Assembly: GCF_027943255.1 (NCBI RefSeq)
Contig: NC_072892.1
Span: forward strand, 162,938,792-163,002,791
Length of the DNA: 64,000 bases
Direction of reading: 5' to 3'
Origin: Anastrepha obliqua
Lineage: Eukaryota > Arthropoda > Insecta > Diptera > Tephritidae
The notes below the pieces were generated by a model, which saw only the letters and a program-made list of their open reading frames with translations, was not told the DNA's origin and did not search any database. The position numbers and the translations under genes were made by a program. This document shows, in pieces, positions 21,540 through 33,132 of the stretch; position 1 is the first letter of the stretch, and each line of letters opens with the position of its first letter.

Positions 21540-23300
21540 GCCTAAGGAAGAAGAAATAGGATTTCGTCGAACACAAAAAACAATTGGTACGACAAGGAAT
21601 GTCATGCTGCCGCGGAAAGAAAGGATGCTGCGTATAGCGATCCAACATGGCTGTAGGAACAAAGACGGTGATTTGGTGACTGTCACCCAGAGCGTGCTTG
21701 AATTATAGAGGGAACACTTCTCAACCCTGCTAAATGGTGACAACTGCGTTTGTGAAGATCCCGATACCCCAATCGTTAACGACGGGACTGTCGTTCCGCT
21801 ACCCGACGCTACATGATGAGGTGAAAGAGCGATAACGCGACTATAGAACAACAAAGCCGCGGGAGCTGACGGGGCCGATGGGCTGTCGGCTGAGTAAGCT
21901 GGTAAGGTGCATGCATCAGCTCCTATGCAAAATATGGTCGGGATGAAAGCATGCCTGCCGATTGGAATTTAAGTTTGCTCTGCCCAATCCATAAGAAGGG
22001 AAATCCTGCAATCTGTGCCAATTACCGCGGGATTAGTCTTTTAAATATCGCCTATAAGGTTCTAGCCAGCGTATTGTGTAAAAGGCCGACCCACCATCAA
22101 CCAACTTATTGGACATTTTTACTTGAAAATCTACAATCGACCAAATATTCATAATATGCCAAGTCTTTTAAAATACCCATGAAAGGATAATCGACACACA
22201 CCATATTTTCGTCGAACTCAAAGCTGCATTCGACAGTACGGAAAGGAGTTACCTGTATGCCGCGATGTCTGAATTTGGTATCCCCACAAAACTAATACGG
22301 CTATGCAAGATGACGTTGCTCAATACGAGCAGCGCCGTCAGAATTGGAAATTGAGTTGCTGTCGTGTGACTTCTTTATCCTGATGCTGGAAAAAATAGTA
22401 CGAACCGCAGAATTCAATCGCTCAGGCTCAATTTTTTTATAAGAGTGTAAAATTGTTGGCGTTTGCCGACGATATTGACATGATATTGACATCATCGGCC
22501 TTAACAACTGCGCTGTTAGTTCTGCTTTTTCCAAACTGGATAAAGAAGCTAAGCGAATGGGTCTGGTGGTGAACGAGGGCAAAACGAAGTACCTCCTGCC
22601 TTCAAACAAACAGTCGGCGCACTCGCGTTTCGCACCCACATCACTGTTGACAGTTGTGATTTCGAGGTTGTAAAAGACTTCGTTTATTTAAGGAACCAGC
22701 ATTAACACCAAAAGCAATGTCAGCCTTACAATTCAACGCAGACAAGAATGTGCCAACAAGTGCTACTTTGGACTTAGTAGGCAATTGAGTAGTAAAGTCC
22801 TCTCTCGACGAACAAAACTAACACTCTACAAGACTCTCATAATGCCCGTCCTAACGTATGGCGCAGAAGCTTGGACAATGACAACATCCGATGCAGTGAC
22901 GCTTGGAGTGTTTGAAATAAAGATTCTGCGTAAGATTTTTGGAGCTTTGCTCGTTGGCAGCGGCGAGTATCTCAGGCGATGAAACGATGAGCTGTATGAG
23001 CTTTACGACAGCATAGACATATCGCAGCGAATAAAGATCCAGCGGCTACGTTGGCTAAGTCATGTCGTCCGAATGGATACAAACGCTCCGGCTCTGAAAG
23101 TATCTGATGCGGTGGTAGCAGAGGAAAAGGAAAGCCTCCTTTGTGCTGGAAAGATCTGGGGGAGAAGGAATTGGCTTCGCTTGGTGTTTCCAACTTTCGC
23201 CGGTTAGCACGAGAAAGAAACGGCTGGCTTTATTAAACGCTGCCAAAATCACGTAAGCGGTTATCGCGCCAATCAAGAAGAAGAAAATCTTCCTTAAACA
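21540..23300 (+). mobile_element. RTE-type non-LTR retrotransposon, decayed ORF2
   Basis: The plus strand carries an ordered but frameshifted reverse transcriptase: TKPRELTGPMGCRLSKL (near 21850), MPADWNLSLLCPIHKKGNPA and ANYRGISLLNIAYKVLASVL (21951-22080), HIFVEFKAAFDSTERSYLYA (first catalytic Asp lost, about 22200-22260), the LLAFADDIDM box (about 22455-22485), MGLVVNEGKTKYLLPSNKQS (about 22557-22615), RRTKLTLYKTLIMPVLTYGA (about 22808-22865), FEIKILRKIFGALLVGSGEY, and IQRLRWLSHVVRMDTNAPAL near the 3' end. This is the RTE-clade arrangement. A second, shorter copy of the same family lies at 60215-60600. An 11-base direct repeat (GATATTGACAT) follows the FADD box. Confidence 0.83.
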
Positions 23301-24944
23301 AATTTCCAGTTTTTCTACATTTTTGGCATACAAATTAATTGCAAAGCCTCTTTCTTTGCCATGCTTAATCCCACCCTTAGAGTGAAGTAAAAAAGGAAGA
23401 GGTTGATTTCGAAAGTTGACATTTTACCGAGCTACTTTTGGAGTCCCGAACTAGGAAGCGCTCTTCTATTCACCACTTCTGTGCTCGCTATCACTCTGCT
23501 CGGCTCCCATGACGAAAATTTTGCATGTGAAAGCAACAACAAAGTTATGGAGCAAGATTCGCCGCTAGCGAGTATGGCTATAGCTCATTAGACGCACTGC
23601 CTTTCCAACACAAGTAATTTAAGGCAGCTCTATTCGCGCGTTGCTAACATATGTTCAGTTCTATTCGCCACTTGCTAACTCTTGGCGAAAAGAAGAGGCC
23701 AAGGGACGCTATCTACCAAATCTGACAAATGCAGTGGACCTAAAACTTAACCGGTTGCATAGTTTAATGAATATAAAGATGGAAAATATTCTCAAGGAAA
23801 TCGCATTTCCCAAAAGAAATTTAAGACTCGGTCAATTCAATTATTCACAATTCATTGGCAAAGCATTTGATATGAAAATTCAATAAAGAAAATGCCTTCA
23901 TTGTATTTAGTTTTATACAAATTTATTAAATTTCTTTGCAGCCCCACATTCCCATTGTCTATCCTCAAAGCGAAAGTATGCAAGTTTTGTGTTCTTTATG
24001 CTCATCATCCACAACATCCCCAGCCTCTCTCGCCAAATAGGTTTAACATCACACCAATTCACAAAGGCCATTGTAGCCATTGGTCAACTAGTTTTGACTT
24101 AGAATTGCTGTTGCTATATGGATGGTGTTTTTTGTTAACCATTTGGAAGAATGGATTTAGTTTCGAAATAATAGAACTGCAAGAAGCGAAACACAACAAC
24201 AACAACAACGAGAAGAATGTTGACAATAACAACAATGCATAGAAGCAACTATAGGCACCAGCAGCATCAGGGGCAGCGGAAAGGGGGCCAGCAATTCAAA
24301 TAAATACACTCACAAACGCACAACAATAACAACAAGAACAAGATGAGCAGCAATGTCAGCCGCAGCAACAACAATTACAAGTACAAAAAGCATTGTGGAT
24401 ACAACAGGAACGACAGAAATTTCCACAGATAGTAGTTTTCATTGTTTCAGCGAACAATGGAGACAAGAGACAACAGGCCGCTTAGCTAGACCGGGAACAT
24501 GGCCGGGTGTAATGGCAAGCATGCATACCCACAATCTGACAAAGATACTCGTGGAAGCAATGCACAGTCAGCTATAAATACACACACACACACACACACA
24601 CAAATGTATGTAAGTACGTAGGTGGACATTCTTATGTTTTAGGCATCGCTGTTGATCGAATTCAAGACTGGCACAATCGTATTGGCTGTTGGTCATTGCG
24701 CAGTTGGAGCCTTTTATGCAACTCAATGTCCATGAGTTTGCACGCATTGAATTGGTCAGCTATGTACACAGTAATCCAATGTTTTTGTTGTTGCCATTGC
24801 TATGGTATCCATTTGTTTCGCGTGCTTTTGTTAATGTAATTCCATACTTCCTTAAGGCACACACACACACACCCAGCGTACAGTGAGCCTGGTTATTTGC
24901 CACATACTATAAAATTGACATACTTACACATACGCATGAGTGAA
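23301..24944. other. Region with no supportable gene; CAA-rich and CA repeats
   Basis: Low-complexity CAACAA stretches around 24190-24400 and a CA run at 24580-24602 dominate. Frames of 60-116 codons have no recognisable domain. Nothing marks an exon. Confidence 0.5.
24580..24602. repeat. (CA)n microsatellite
   Basis: About eleven uninterrupted CA units. Confidence 0.95.
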
Positions 24945-25248
24945 TTAGGGTGATCAGAAAAATTCGGGATATCAGGTTTGGTAAACGGTTTTCCTCTGTA
25001 TTTTTAATTCATTTATTTATTATTACAATATTTGTTTGTTTTTGAATCCCGTACCTTATTTTTTTTTTAGCTTCTATTGGCGCATAGGGCGTCAACTACG
25101 CCACTTCACCAACGGATACGTTTTGAGCTATACTCAGTGCTGCCATAAGTTCTGTTACAAGCTAAGTCTGTTATAGATATAAAATAATAATACTTTTTTA
25201 GTTAGTTTTATTTAATCACGTAAATATTAAAACAAAAAACTTAAATTC

Positions 25249-25730
25249 TCATTCGAAATGATCACCATTTGCTTTTACACAAACCTTCAAAAGACTAGCC
25301 CATTCTGCTATTGCAGCATGCACGGTTTTCATGGATATTGACGTCACTACGCGAGGTTCAGTGAGATCTTCGACAGGCCACGTTCTCCACAAACTGTAGT
25401 CCAATGGAATCAGCAGATCTCGACTTCCAGATGGCCAATCTTCTATGGCTATGAACTCAGGAATATTGTTTTTTAGCCACTGCTGGGTGGTTTTTGCTTT
25501 ATGGGTTGGAGCGGAATCGGTCTGAAAGATCCAACTCTACATTGAAGTGAGTACTGCTCAACTGCTTCACCACGCCTTCTACAAAAATCCTGCTAGTACA
25601 CTTTTGCCTCAGTCTTAACTCTTTCTTCGCAGAAATGAAGAGATGTAACGTCCATAAAAGACAGTCTCCAAAAAAGCATTTTTTTTTTGTTCTTTTGTCG
25701 GGACAGACTAGCAAGTACAACACTCAGACA
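25249..25730 (-). pseudogene. maT-like transposase C-terminal half
   Basis: On the minus strand: TDSAPTHKAKTTQQWLKNN (second catalytic Asp), IPEFIAIEDWPSGSRDLL, IPLDYSLWRTW (third Asp) and the C terminus HAAIAEWASLLKVCVKANGD, ending with a TGA at 25249-25251. The distance between the two Asp residues is about 38 residues, one more than the DD37D of the maT clade because of an apparent one-residue insertion. A deletion follows the third Asp. The N-terminal half is absent or unreadable. It is a separate copy from the maT-like relic at 18980-19600. Confidence 0.75.
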
Positions 25731-25733
25731 CAA

Positions 25734-26280
25734 TTAAGTCCACTGTACTACACTCGAATTCCCTTTTAAATTTTCTTTAAATCTACTCGATCTTCGAAGA
25801 AATCTGTGTAGATCTTGTGGTGCCAAGGATCCAAGGTGGTCGCTTCTTAACGCATCAGTGGCAAAGACTTCATGCCTGAGTCGAACGACGGCCGGGCAGT
25901 TGCATCGAAAGTGGTCCGTCGTCTCCTCCTCCTCTCTACATGCTGGACAGAATGCACTATCTAAGATGCCTACCTTTTCCATGTGCTTCGCCCAAGGAAA
26001 GTGGCCCATCATCAGTCCAACCAGCCTCCTACAACCCTTGGAACAACATTTTTTGTGTCTTTACAAGTTTTAGCATAGATTTTGTCGTTTTGCTTATTAA
26101 AAACTTCCTCAACCGTGAAAATTTCTCACCTGTGGAAAGAATATTTTCACGACCGTTGACTGCACGCCACCGAAGGAGCTGATTGCATCTGTCGCGTCTA
26201 ATTTTCCTCAAACGCGTTGTCAAAATATGACCAGTTGAGCGACGGAAGGCTTTCATGTCTCTCAGAGATCATCTTTAATT
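25734..26280 (-). mobile_element. Non-LTR retrotransposon ORF2 C-terminus (family B, copy 1)
   Basis: The minus strand gives MMGHFPWAKHMEKVGILDSA, FCPACREEEETTDHFRCNCP, RLRHEVFATDALRSDHLGSL and HRFLRRSSRFKENLKG. The CxxC...HxxxxC pattern is the terminal zinc-knuckle-like motif of I/R1-type ORF2. Sequence above about 26040 (minus strand, upstream) is unrelated or too decayed. The same C terminus occurs at 28783-28870 in copy 2. Confidence 0.8.
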
Positions 26281-26374
26281 AGTTTTGATATGGATTGCCG
26301 ATACATTCATTTCCCTGGATTAATGATTTTCTACTTTCTAAGTGGATTTCTGCGAATTCTTTCTCGAACGGCTT

Positions 26375-27293
26375 TTATGGCTGCACTGGTTCCTCTTGTT
26401 CGGACCTAAAGTGAATTGAGTTCAATGGATAGCCTCTGCGGGCGCAAAATGTGTTCCTTTCGTGGCCAAATGCAATTTTCCGAATACATAGGTTGAAGTC
26501 ACAGGGAACCATATGAGGCGAATACGGTAAGTGCTTGAAGGTTAAAATGCGATTTCTAGTCAAAAAATCAGTCACAAGAGTGGATCGATGAAATGGTGCA
26601 TTATCATTTAATAAGCGCCAGCTTCCTTCTGCGCGGTATTCAGAGCAAATTCGACGAATGCGATGCAACAAACGCTTCAAAATGTCAAGATAGAAAATTG
26701 CATTGACGGTTTGAAATGGCAAATGAGCACCGACTTAATTTTTGACTTCTCCTAACGCGATTTTTTGGTGGTGGCTCTTCTGGGGCCTTCCATTCGACAC
26801 TTTGACGCTTAGTTTCAGGTTTACGTTTCATCACCAGTTACAATTTTGCAAAAGAAATTATCGTCTTTTCTCGTCTCTTTAATGCGGTCTTTCGAATGCT
26901 GAATTCTGAGCAATTTTTTGCCCTCAGTTAACTTGTGCGGAATAAATCGCGCACAGACCTTTCTTAATCCCAAATGATCGATTAAAATGCGATAAATCGA
27001 TGTTTTGGAGATACCCAACTCTGATTCCATGAATTTCAACGATGATTTCGGTTCATTTTTAATAAATTTACGAATAATTTCGATGTAGTTTTCGGTGGTT
27101 ACTGGTTTTGGGCGGTTACTTCATTGTCATTTATCGCCTCACAACCATCTCTGAAACATGTATACCCCTCATGAACTCTGGCACGAGATAGACAATCATC
27201 GCCATAAACTTTTTTCATCAATTCAAATGTTGTGGTAAACATTTTACCGGTTTTAAAACAAAATTTGATATTAGCTCTTTGTTTGAAACTCAT
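26375..27293 (-). pseudogene. DD34D mariner transposase pseudogene
   Basis: Three pieces in order on the minus strand: MSFKQRANIKFCFKTGKMFT and ELMKKVYGDDCLSRARVHEG (N-terminus, from 27293), KFMESELGISKTSIYRILID and GLRKVCARFIPHKLTEGKKL ending at CKIVTGDET (first catalytic block, 27039-26821), and TVNAIFYLDILKRLLHRIRR, LLNDNAPFHRSTLVTDFLT and YSPHMVPCDFNL (second and third blocks, about 26722-26490). Spacing of the last two Asp residues fits DD34D. A stretch after the first Asp is deleted or frameshifted. Confidence 0.82.
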
Positions 27294-27616
27294 TTCTGTA
27301 ACGATTACTCAAATATACTGACACTTTAGACGCAATAACTTCGATTCCACTGAATCGAATGTCACCAAGCTTTCACTGGAAGTCAGCTAGGGATATACAT
27401 AGCTTCCAACGCACTAACTCAGTAAAAAGATGGCGCCATCAGAAACATTTTTATGACGCCAGTTTTGTAATTAGTCCGCAAGAAGCTTGTGTTCTGAGCC
27501 TAAATAATAATAAATAAACAAATAATTTCACAGCCAAGCACCGGGAGTTTGGTCTGGCGACGCGCTTTCTGCTGACCAATGGCTTTTAAAAATCACTGAA
27601 AATGTGATCACCCTAA

Positions 27617-28782
27617 TCTCTATGTGCAAATATATGAATGTGCGTTTTATTTAATTTCACTTGATTTGTGTAGCCGATACTATGCTCTGCTGCTATTGTA
27701 AATTTTCCTCATATGCTGGTCATTACACAGAAGTATGGAAATATGGGCACATAAATTCCATTATTAAATTTATTATTACAATAGTTAAACTATTTGTACC
27801 CGCAAATATGAGCGGGGATTAGTGTGGCTCGTGTGTGAAACCACATAAGTGAAAAGGGATTTCACACTTGAGCCCTCAAACACATTAATACAAAATATCG
27901 TACATGAAGATGTATATGTGTGGCTATGTGTGTGTAGGCGTGTGTGGGTATCTGCCAGTGCTTGTTGATTGTTTGATAATTTTCGCAACACTCGCCGCTC
28001 CGCTACTGGCTATTAATTTTCTCATTCATAAGTATATCCTTAGTAGTTTTTGTTGTTGGTGCTTCATTGTATTGTTATTGTTGAAACTATTTGTTTATTT
28101 TAATGCCTTTCTTCTAGAGCCTATTCCCAAAGTTAGTTGGCAAATTGTATATCCCTCATAATCCCGGTCATGTGTGCTCATGACAATGTGAACGCCGGAG
28201 CGCCCTTTATGAGCGAGTGTGATGTTCATCTAGATAGGCAAATAATTATTGGTGTGAATTTCAACTTATTGACCGCTTATTGGCAAAAGTCAAAAAGTTT
28301 TTGATTGTTTTGTGAGAATAACGAGAAGGGTGGCTTATTGATATGGCACACGTGCTTGGTAGTCCAGTTGATCGCACACATCAATACTTACATATGAAGA
28401 TAGATAGTAAGATTCAAAGCTGGGAAAATTTGGTAACTGGGTTAGTCTGGGTTTTTACTAAATTTACTAAACTTATTTAAGCTAAAAGAGAGAATTTTTT
28501 AATTAGTTGAGTACAAAAGATTTTTTTTCTAATGACGACAATATTTTTATTTAATTTTTTCCCTCAAAAATGCGGCAAATATAATTGGACAGAATTCTAG
28601 CGAAAAGGCAACCACATCAAATATCACTGTTCGCCAGTCAGTTGGGGAATTAATGAAATCAAGTTTTGCTGAAAGTCTGGGTGATGTTGGGTGTTTATTT
28701 AGCTGCATAGAAACTATCGATATCGACAACTATGGTTTGACAGTTGATATCTGCAAACTGTGTTGATATTTCTGTTCAGTAA
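27617..28782. other. Region with no supportable gene
   Basis: Contains short TG-rich runs (27910-27950) and AT-rich stretches. No domain, RNA gene or clear repeat end was seen. Confidence 0.5.
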
Positions 28783-30050
28783 GGTTTCTTCGTTGATCTG
28801 GGGCCCGTTCTGCCACTCCGAAGAAATCTGAGCAGATCTTGTGGTGCCAGGGAGCCAAGGTGGACGCTTCTTAAGGAGTTAGGGGTAGTCAAAAATTTCA
28901 AAAATTTGTTTACTCTTTTATATTTTCTTAAGGTATAATACCTCAAAAATGTTGTGTGAAAGTTTGAAGGGACTCCGACAAATACTTTTCGAATTATTCA
29001 ACAATTAACACAAGGGCGCTCCGGACTCTGCATAAATCGAAAGCAAAACATTAAATGCGTTTTTCTCAAAACTATGTTTTTTGAACTGGTTATCACTTTA
29101 ACTTAAAAACCGCTTGGTAGATTTCAATAAAATTTATAATGAGTTTGAAAAACATAAAAAACTTGTGCCTGATCGAAACATTTTTTTTTTTCAAAAATTT
29201 CGATTTTTTTTAACAATTAATTCTCGGTTTTTTCTCAAAAATCTGAAAAATATTTCGGGAACCTGCCGTATTGTTAATTTTGAAAAAACAAGCTCCGATC
29301 AGGCACAAGATTATCTGTTAATAAAACTAATTTCTCCTGTCCGATTGATTTTAGATGAATCTCCAAGGACTTGTGATGATCAGCGCAAGGGACTTCTGTA
29401 GAAACGAGCTCCACACAAACAGCGATAACTTTTACAATTATTAATAGTGGCTCTCCGTCTCATCCTCTCCTCCCATTGCTGGGCAGTGTGCACTGCCTAT
29501 AGAAAGTTGCGCGCCATCAGTCCAACCAGCTGTCTAAAGCCCTTTCGGCTTAGTGACAAGAGGAACTGTGACAGTCAGTTGGATCAGTTTTGCCCATCTG
29601 CAGCCTCTCTCAGCCTGCCAGGCTCGCTTGTGAGTTAAAGTAACCCGTTGTGCAACCGTGACTTTGATGGCCGCAGAAGGGAGTGGGAGGACGGGCTCCG
29701 GTCCATAGAAGTTGGCCTCAGAACCAATCCTAGCTAAAGAGTCAGAGGTATCGTTACCCGCGATACCTACCTGTACCGGGACCCATGTTAGCATCAAGAT
29801 ATTATGTCTACCTGCAAAGTTCAGCCTAGATTTACAGAACTTAACTGCCCTTAAAATGGTTGGAGAGCTGTCTAAGGCTTTGCTGTCCTGCAGACACATA
29901 CAGATCTGCTTCCCTACCTGTTTTCCATAATAAAGTGTTTTTAGCTAACCTCACATATCTAAAGGGTGTCCCGAACAATATCAACAATTTCCTGTATCCA
30001 CTTCTGCGGGTCTTAGCTCTGAACAAGATTTTATTGGGACTCAACAGAGG
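28783..30050 (-). mobile_element. Non-LTR retrotransposon (family B, copy 2), split by a MITE
   Basis: The C-terminal tail (LRSVHLGSLAPQDLLRFLRS) lies at 28783-28870 and the upstream part at about 29443-29930, with foreign DNA between. The upstream part reads VKFCKSRLNFAGRHNILMLT, WVPVQVGIAGNDTSDSLARI (RNase H signature), YGPEPVLPLPSAAIKVTV and KRAWQAERGCRWAKLIQLTV. It joins the same C-terminal region as copy 1 (25734-26280). The CTTCTTAA sequence at the interruption is intact in copy 1, which shows the pre-insertion target. Confidence 0.8.
28871..29440. repeat. TTAA-type MITE inserted in a retrotransposon
   Basis: The left end reads TTAAGGAGTTAGGGGTAGTC at 28871, matching (inverted) the right end of the related repeat at 41697-42187. 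The TTAA belongs to the retrotransposon target, as for piggyBac-type insertion. Internal sequence such as AACTTAAAAACCGCTTGGT and TTCAATAAAATTTATA is shared with that copy. The right part is rearranged: CTTGTGCCTGATCG (about 29162) faces its inverse CGATCAGGCACAAG (about 29297). The true right end is unclear, and about 60 bp of the target retrotransposon are missing there. No coding capacity. Confidence 0.68.
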
Positions 30051-30059
30051 AAACTATGT

Positions 30060-31190
30060 AGATGGACTGCGAGTGACCTAAGTGTTAACCCAAGTAAAAA
30101 GCTGTTAATGTTGTTTACAATGGGGTTGAAATTTCGCTTACAGACAGAGTGACTTATCTAGGAGTAGTGAACTGGAACCGAAACTGAACTGGGGCTCAAT
30201 GTAGAAAAGCGATTAGAAAAAGCTTATGTAGCTTATTATACGTGTAAAAGAGTTATTAGCAAGCCGATTATGTCATACGGCGCATTGGTATGGTAGCCTG
30301 TATTGAACAAGCAGCACAGCGTTTGGCGGCTAACAAGCGTACAACGAGGAGCCTGCGTAGCAATAACTGGAGCTATAAGATCGTGCCCAGCAGAGGCACT
30401 TAAGGTCATGCGTTGCCGCTTGTTACTAATCGACTTACAACTACGACTAACAGCTAATAGTACCGCCTTCAGAATAAAAGAAGGTGGGTTTTGGAATGCT
30501 AGTACGTTTGGTCATAGTGTTATCTTAAAAAGCCAAAGGATTACCAGCAACTCATCAGATTTTACTACCACTACTCTAGACTTCAGAATACAGTTTAAGG
30601 TAAAGTTCCACACGCAAAAGGAATGGGATTTGAATTTAGTAGTCAAGGAGAACACAACTGCACTTTACACTGACGGATCCAAGATGGATTGCGACGACGG
30701 CGCCGGTGTATAATCGAAAGACCTCGACATTTCCAAGTCCTTTCGCCTGGGGAATTGGAATAGTATTTTTCAAGCAGTGATAAGAGAAGCTTGCAGGATA
30801 ATTAAAAACCATCTGCAACAACTTTTGGAAGTATGTATAATATTTTTTCTGATATTTAAGGAGCAATCTTAGCTTTAAAGCCACCTACAACCAATTCAAA
30901 AATCGTCAGTCAATGCAAAGAAGAACTTAATGATTTAGCCGCCGAGACAGACATCACTCTCATCTGAGTACCTGGCCATAGGAACATAGAAATAAATGAG
31001 AAAGTTGATGAGCTGGCGAGACAGGAGGCTTCCTATAATGAATCTGAAGCGGTAGAAATAAGCTGTGACCAAGGCATGCGCAAAAGAGAGATCTCTTCGC
31101 TATTCTATAGGCAAGCCGTTGGCAGATGTACCAACATCGATACCTGCAAAGTAGCGAAGGCAACGTGGTCCGATTACTAGAAGTCCAGAA
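30060..31190 (+). mobile_element. Non-LTR retrotransposon ORF2 relic (RT thumb to RNase H)
   Basis: Plus-strand blocks: QRGACVAITGAIRSCPAEAL (about 30340-30400, the thumb after the RT), NTTALYTDGSKMDCDDGAGV (start of RNase H, about 30650-30710), then IVSQCKEELNDLAAETDITL and VPGHRNIEINEKVDELARQE (RNase H signature, about 30905-31030). One 136-codon frame (30303-30713) survives. Stops and frameshifts break the rest. The 5' RT core is absent. It is followed head to tail by another relic at 31280. Confidence 0.75.
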
Positions 31191-31279
31191 CTGACGAGCT
31201 GTTAAGAAAGCCCAGAAGAGACATATTTAGAAATACGTCAGCAATAACCGGCCACTGAGTTTGAGGGTCGTGCTGCGGC

Positions 31280-32440
31280 AATCTTTCCAAATAGGCAGGA
31301 TTGGCTCGAGGGGGAAAATCTGCACCGAAGCTTGCACCTCTGTCTTCACTGAGGGTTCCAAGATGGAATCTGCAAGCATACAAAATATTTAGAGATTGCG
31401 GGAGCGAGGGAGATATTAACATTTTCTTCGATAGCCAATCCGTGATCAAGGTTCTGATGACACCATGGTGCAGAACGAAATTAGTAAACTCCTGTAAGGA
31501 GGAGATCAAATCTCTTGGCTGTGCAGGTAACTCTTCTCTGATCTGGGTACCAGGTAATAGGAACATAGAGGGAAATGGAATTGCTGATGAGCTTGCCAGG
31601 AAGGGAACTGAATTGACCTCAGAGACCTCCTACCCGATCATCGGGTATTATTATTTCTCAGGAAAGCGTAGAAAAAATGGAGCTCCATTGCTTCATGTGC
31701 TATTTCGAAAACCCTTTGGCTCCTGTACAATATACGAAGAACTCAGAAAGTCCTTTAGACTCCTCGCCAAACTCCAAACTCGTCAATGGACGATTGGCAC
31801 ACGCAGAAAATCTAGGTTTACCTTTTAACCCCCATTGCAGAAGCTGTGGGGACCCTTCAGAGAAGGAGACTGTTGAGCATTTTCTCTGTAAATGTCCGGG
31901 TTTGGCAGCTAGTCGACTAAGGTCACTGGATGCTTCTTTCTTCTACAGCCTGGGGAAGTGCAAACCTAAATCCCATCAATTTTCTCGATTAAATCAACAG
32001 CTCTGGCTGGCTGTAGATATCCGCCTGTTGGTATCAAAACGGCGCTTCAGTGCTACTTGGGGAGTGCCACTTGACCCATTTCACCTACTTACCTACCGGC
32101 CTCTGGCTTCCAGGAAGATAGGGTGGCCGTACAATAAATGTAAAAGCTATAATCAAGAAGAATATAAGGAAACCGTCTTTCACTATCTGTGTGAGTGCCC
32201 AAGTCTGGATGCTCTACGACATAGAATGCTGGGCGAATTCTCAAGGGTTGATTTGAAATAAATTGCAGAAAAGAAAATTGACGATATCGGCAGATTCATA
32301 GTCAATTGAAAGTTAGCTCGACTAATAAAAAGTAGTGGTTCTACGGTGGCATCTTTTGTGCTAATTGAGTCTGGGCTGTGTCACTCAGACAATACCACCA
32401 CCACCACCAGCAATGGGCAATCGCAAAATCAAGTCTTGAA
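31280..32440 (+). mobile_element. Non-LTR retrotransposon ORF2 tail with RNase H and Cys/His motifs
   Basis: A 175-codon frame (31301-31828) carries INIFFDSQSVIKVLMTPWCR (second RNase H Asp) and SSLIWVPGNRNIEGNGIADE. The overlapping 194-codon frame (31677-32261) carries CRSCGDPSEKETVEHFLCKC and, 300 bp later, a second similar motif CKSYNQEEYKETVFHYLCEC. Two C-terminal Cys/His motifs in one frame suggest two elements joined end to end or a duplication. The tail near 32340-32420 ends in CCACCA repeats. This is among the better-preserved retrotransposon relics in the window but lacks any RT. Confidence 0.77.
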
Positions 32441-32459
32441 TGCATTGATAAAAATTAAA

Positions 32460-33130
32460 GTAAATAATAAATTTGTATAATAGAGCTTTTATTGTTTTAT
32501 ACGCTTTAACACAGTACCTTTAGTTTTACAGTAATATTTGTTCGTAAGACTAAAACTAAAATTATTTTTACATATTATTTTTAATTAAATTTACTCAATA
32601 ATTTTAATCTATAGTTCTCATATATTAGTCGTATGTACATACATATTTTGTCTACGACCTAAAAATCTATTTGTCGAGTACAGAAGTATTCAGTTATTGT
32701 TTTAACTAGTGGCTTTTAACGCTAGGTTTTTCTAGGATATGAATAATTATTTTAATAAGTACATGGGAAACATTGGGAAATCAGTTATATCCTACACTAA
32801 AGTAAATTATAAAACTTATTCATTTCAAACGTTTTTTGTTTTTTCAATAAAATACACTTATTAGTTGTTAACACTGGTTAAAATGGTTATTTGTTGGTTG
32901 TTCCCTAGTAAGATGTGTTTTGTTTTCTTTTTTCCTTTTTTTAAATATATTTTTTTTATATATATATTTTTTTTATATATGCAGTTGCGAACATAAAAAC
33001 GGAGCAGCGAAGGTAATGAAATTTGTGTAGTGATTATACGCACGACGGTTGCTGTTTATATTTCCGATCTTGGCTATTTCATGGGAAAGCTAGACATATT
33101 TTACCACGAACGCACTCAGAACGTTTTGAT
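32460..33130. other. AT-rich region with no gene; one TIR-like end
   Basis: Very AT-rich, with poly-T and TATATA runs around 32940-32980. At 32982-32999 the motif CAGTTGCGAACATAAAAA is matched, inverted and with one mismatch, at 36666-36683. No gene is seen. Confidence 0.5.
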
Positions 33131-33132
33131 GT

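Larger units (their letters stand above)
24945..27616. mobile_element. Composite segment bounded by 12-bp inverted repeats
   Basis: TTAGGGTGATCA at 24945-24956 is matched by its exact inverse TGATCACCCTAA at 27605-27616, and a TA sits at each outer border. The 2.67 kb inside contains a maT-like fragment, a non-LTR tail and a mariner relic, all on the minus strand. The simplest reading is one short TIR element that later took in other insertions. No transposase clearly belonging to these outer ends was recognised, so the boundary could also be coincidence between two unrelated MITE ends. Confidence 0.5.
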
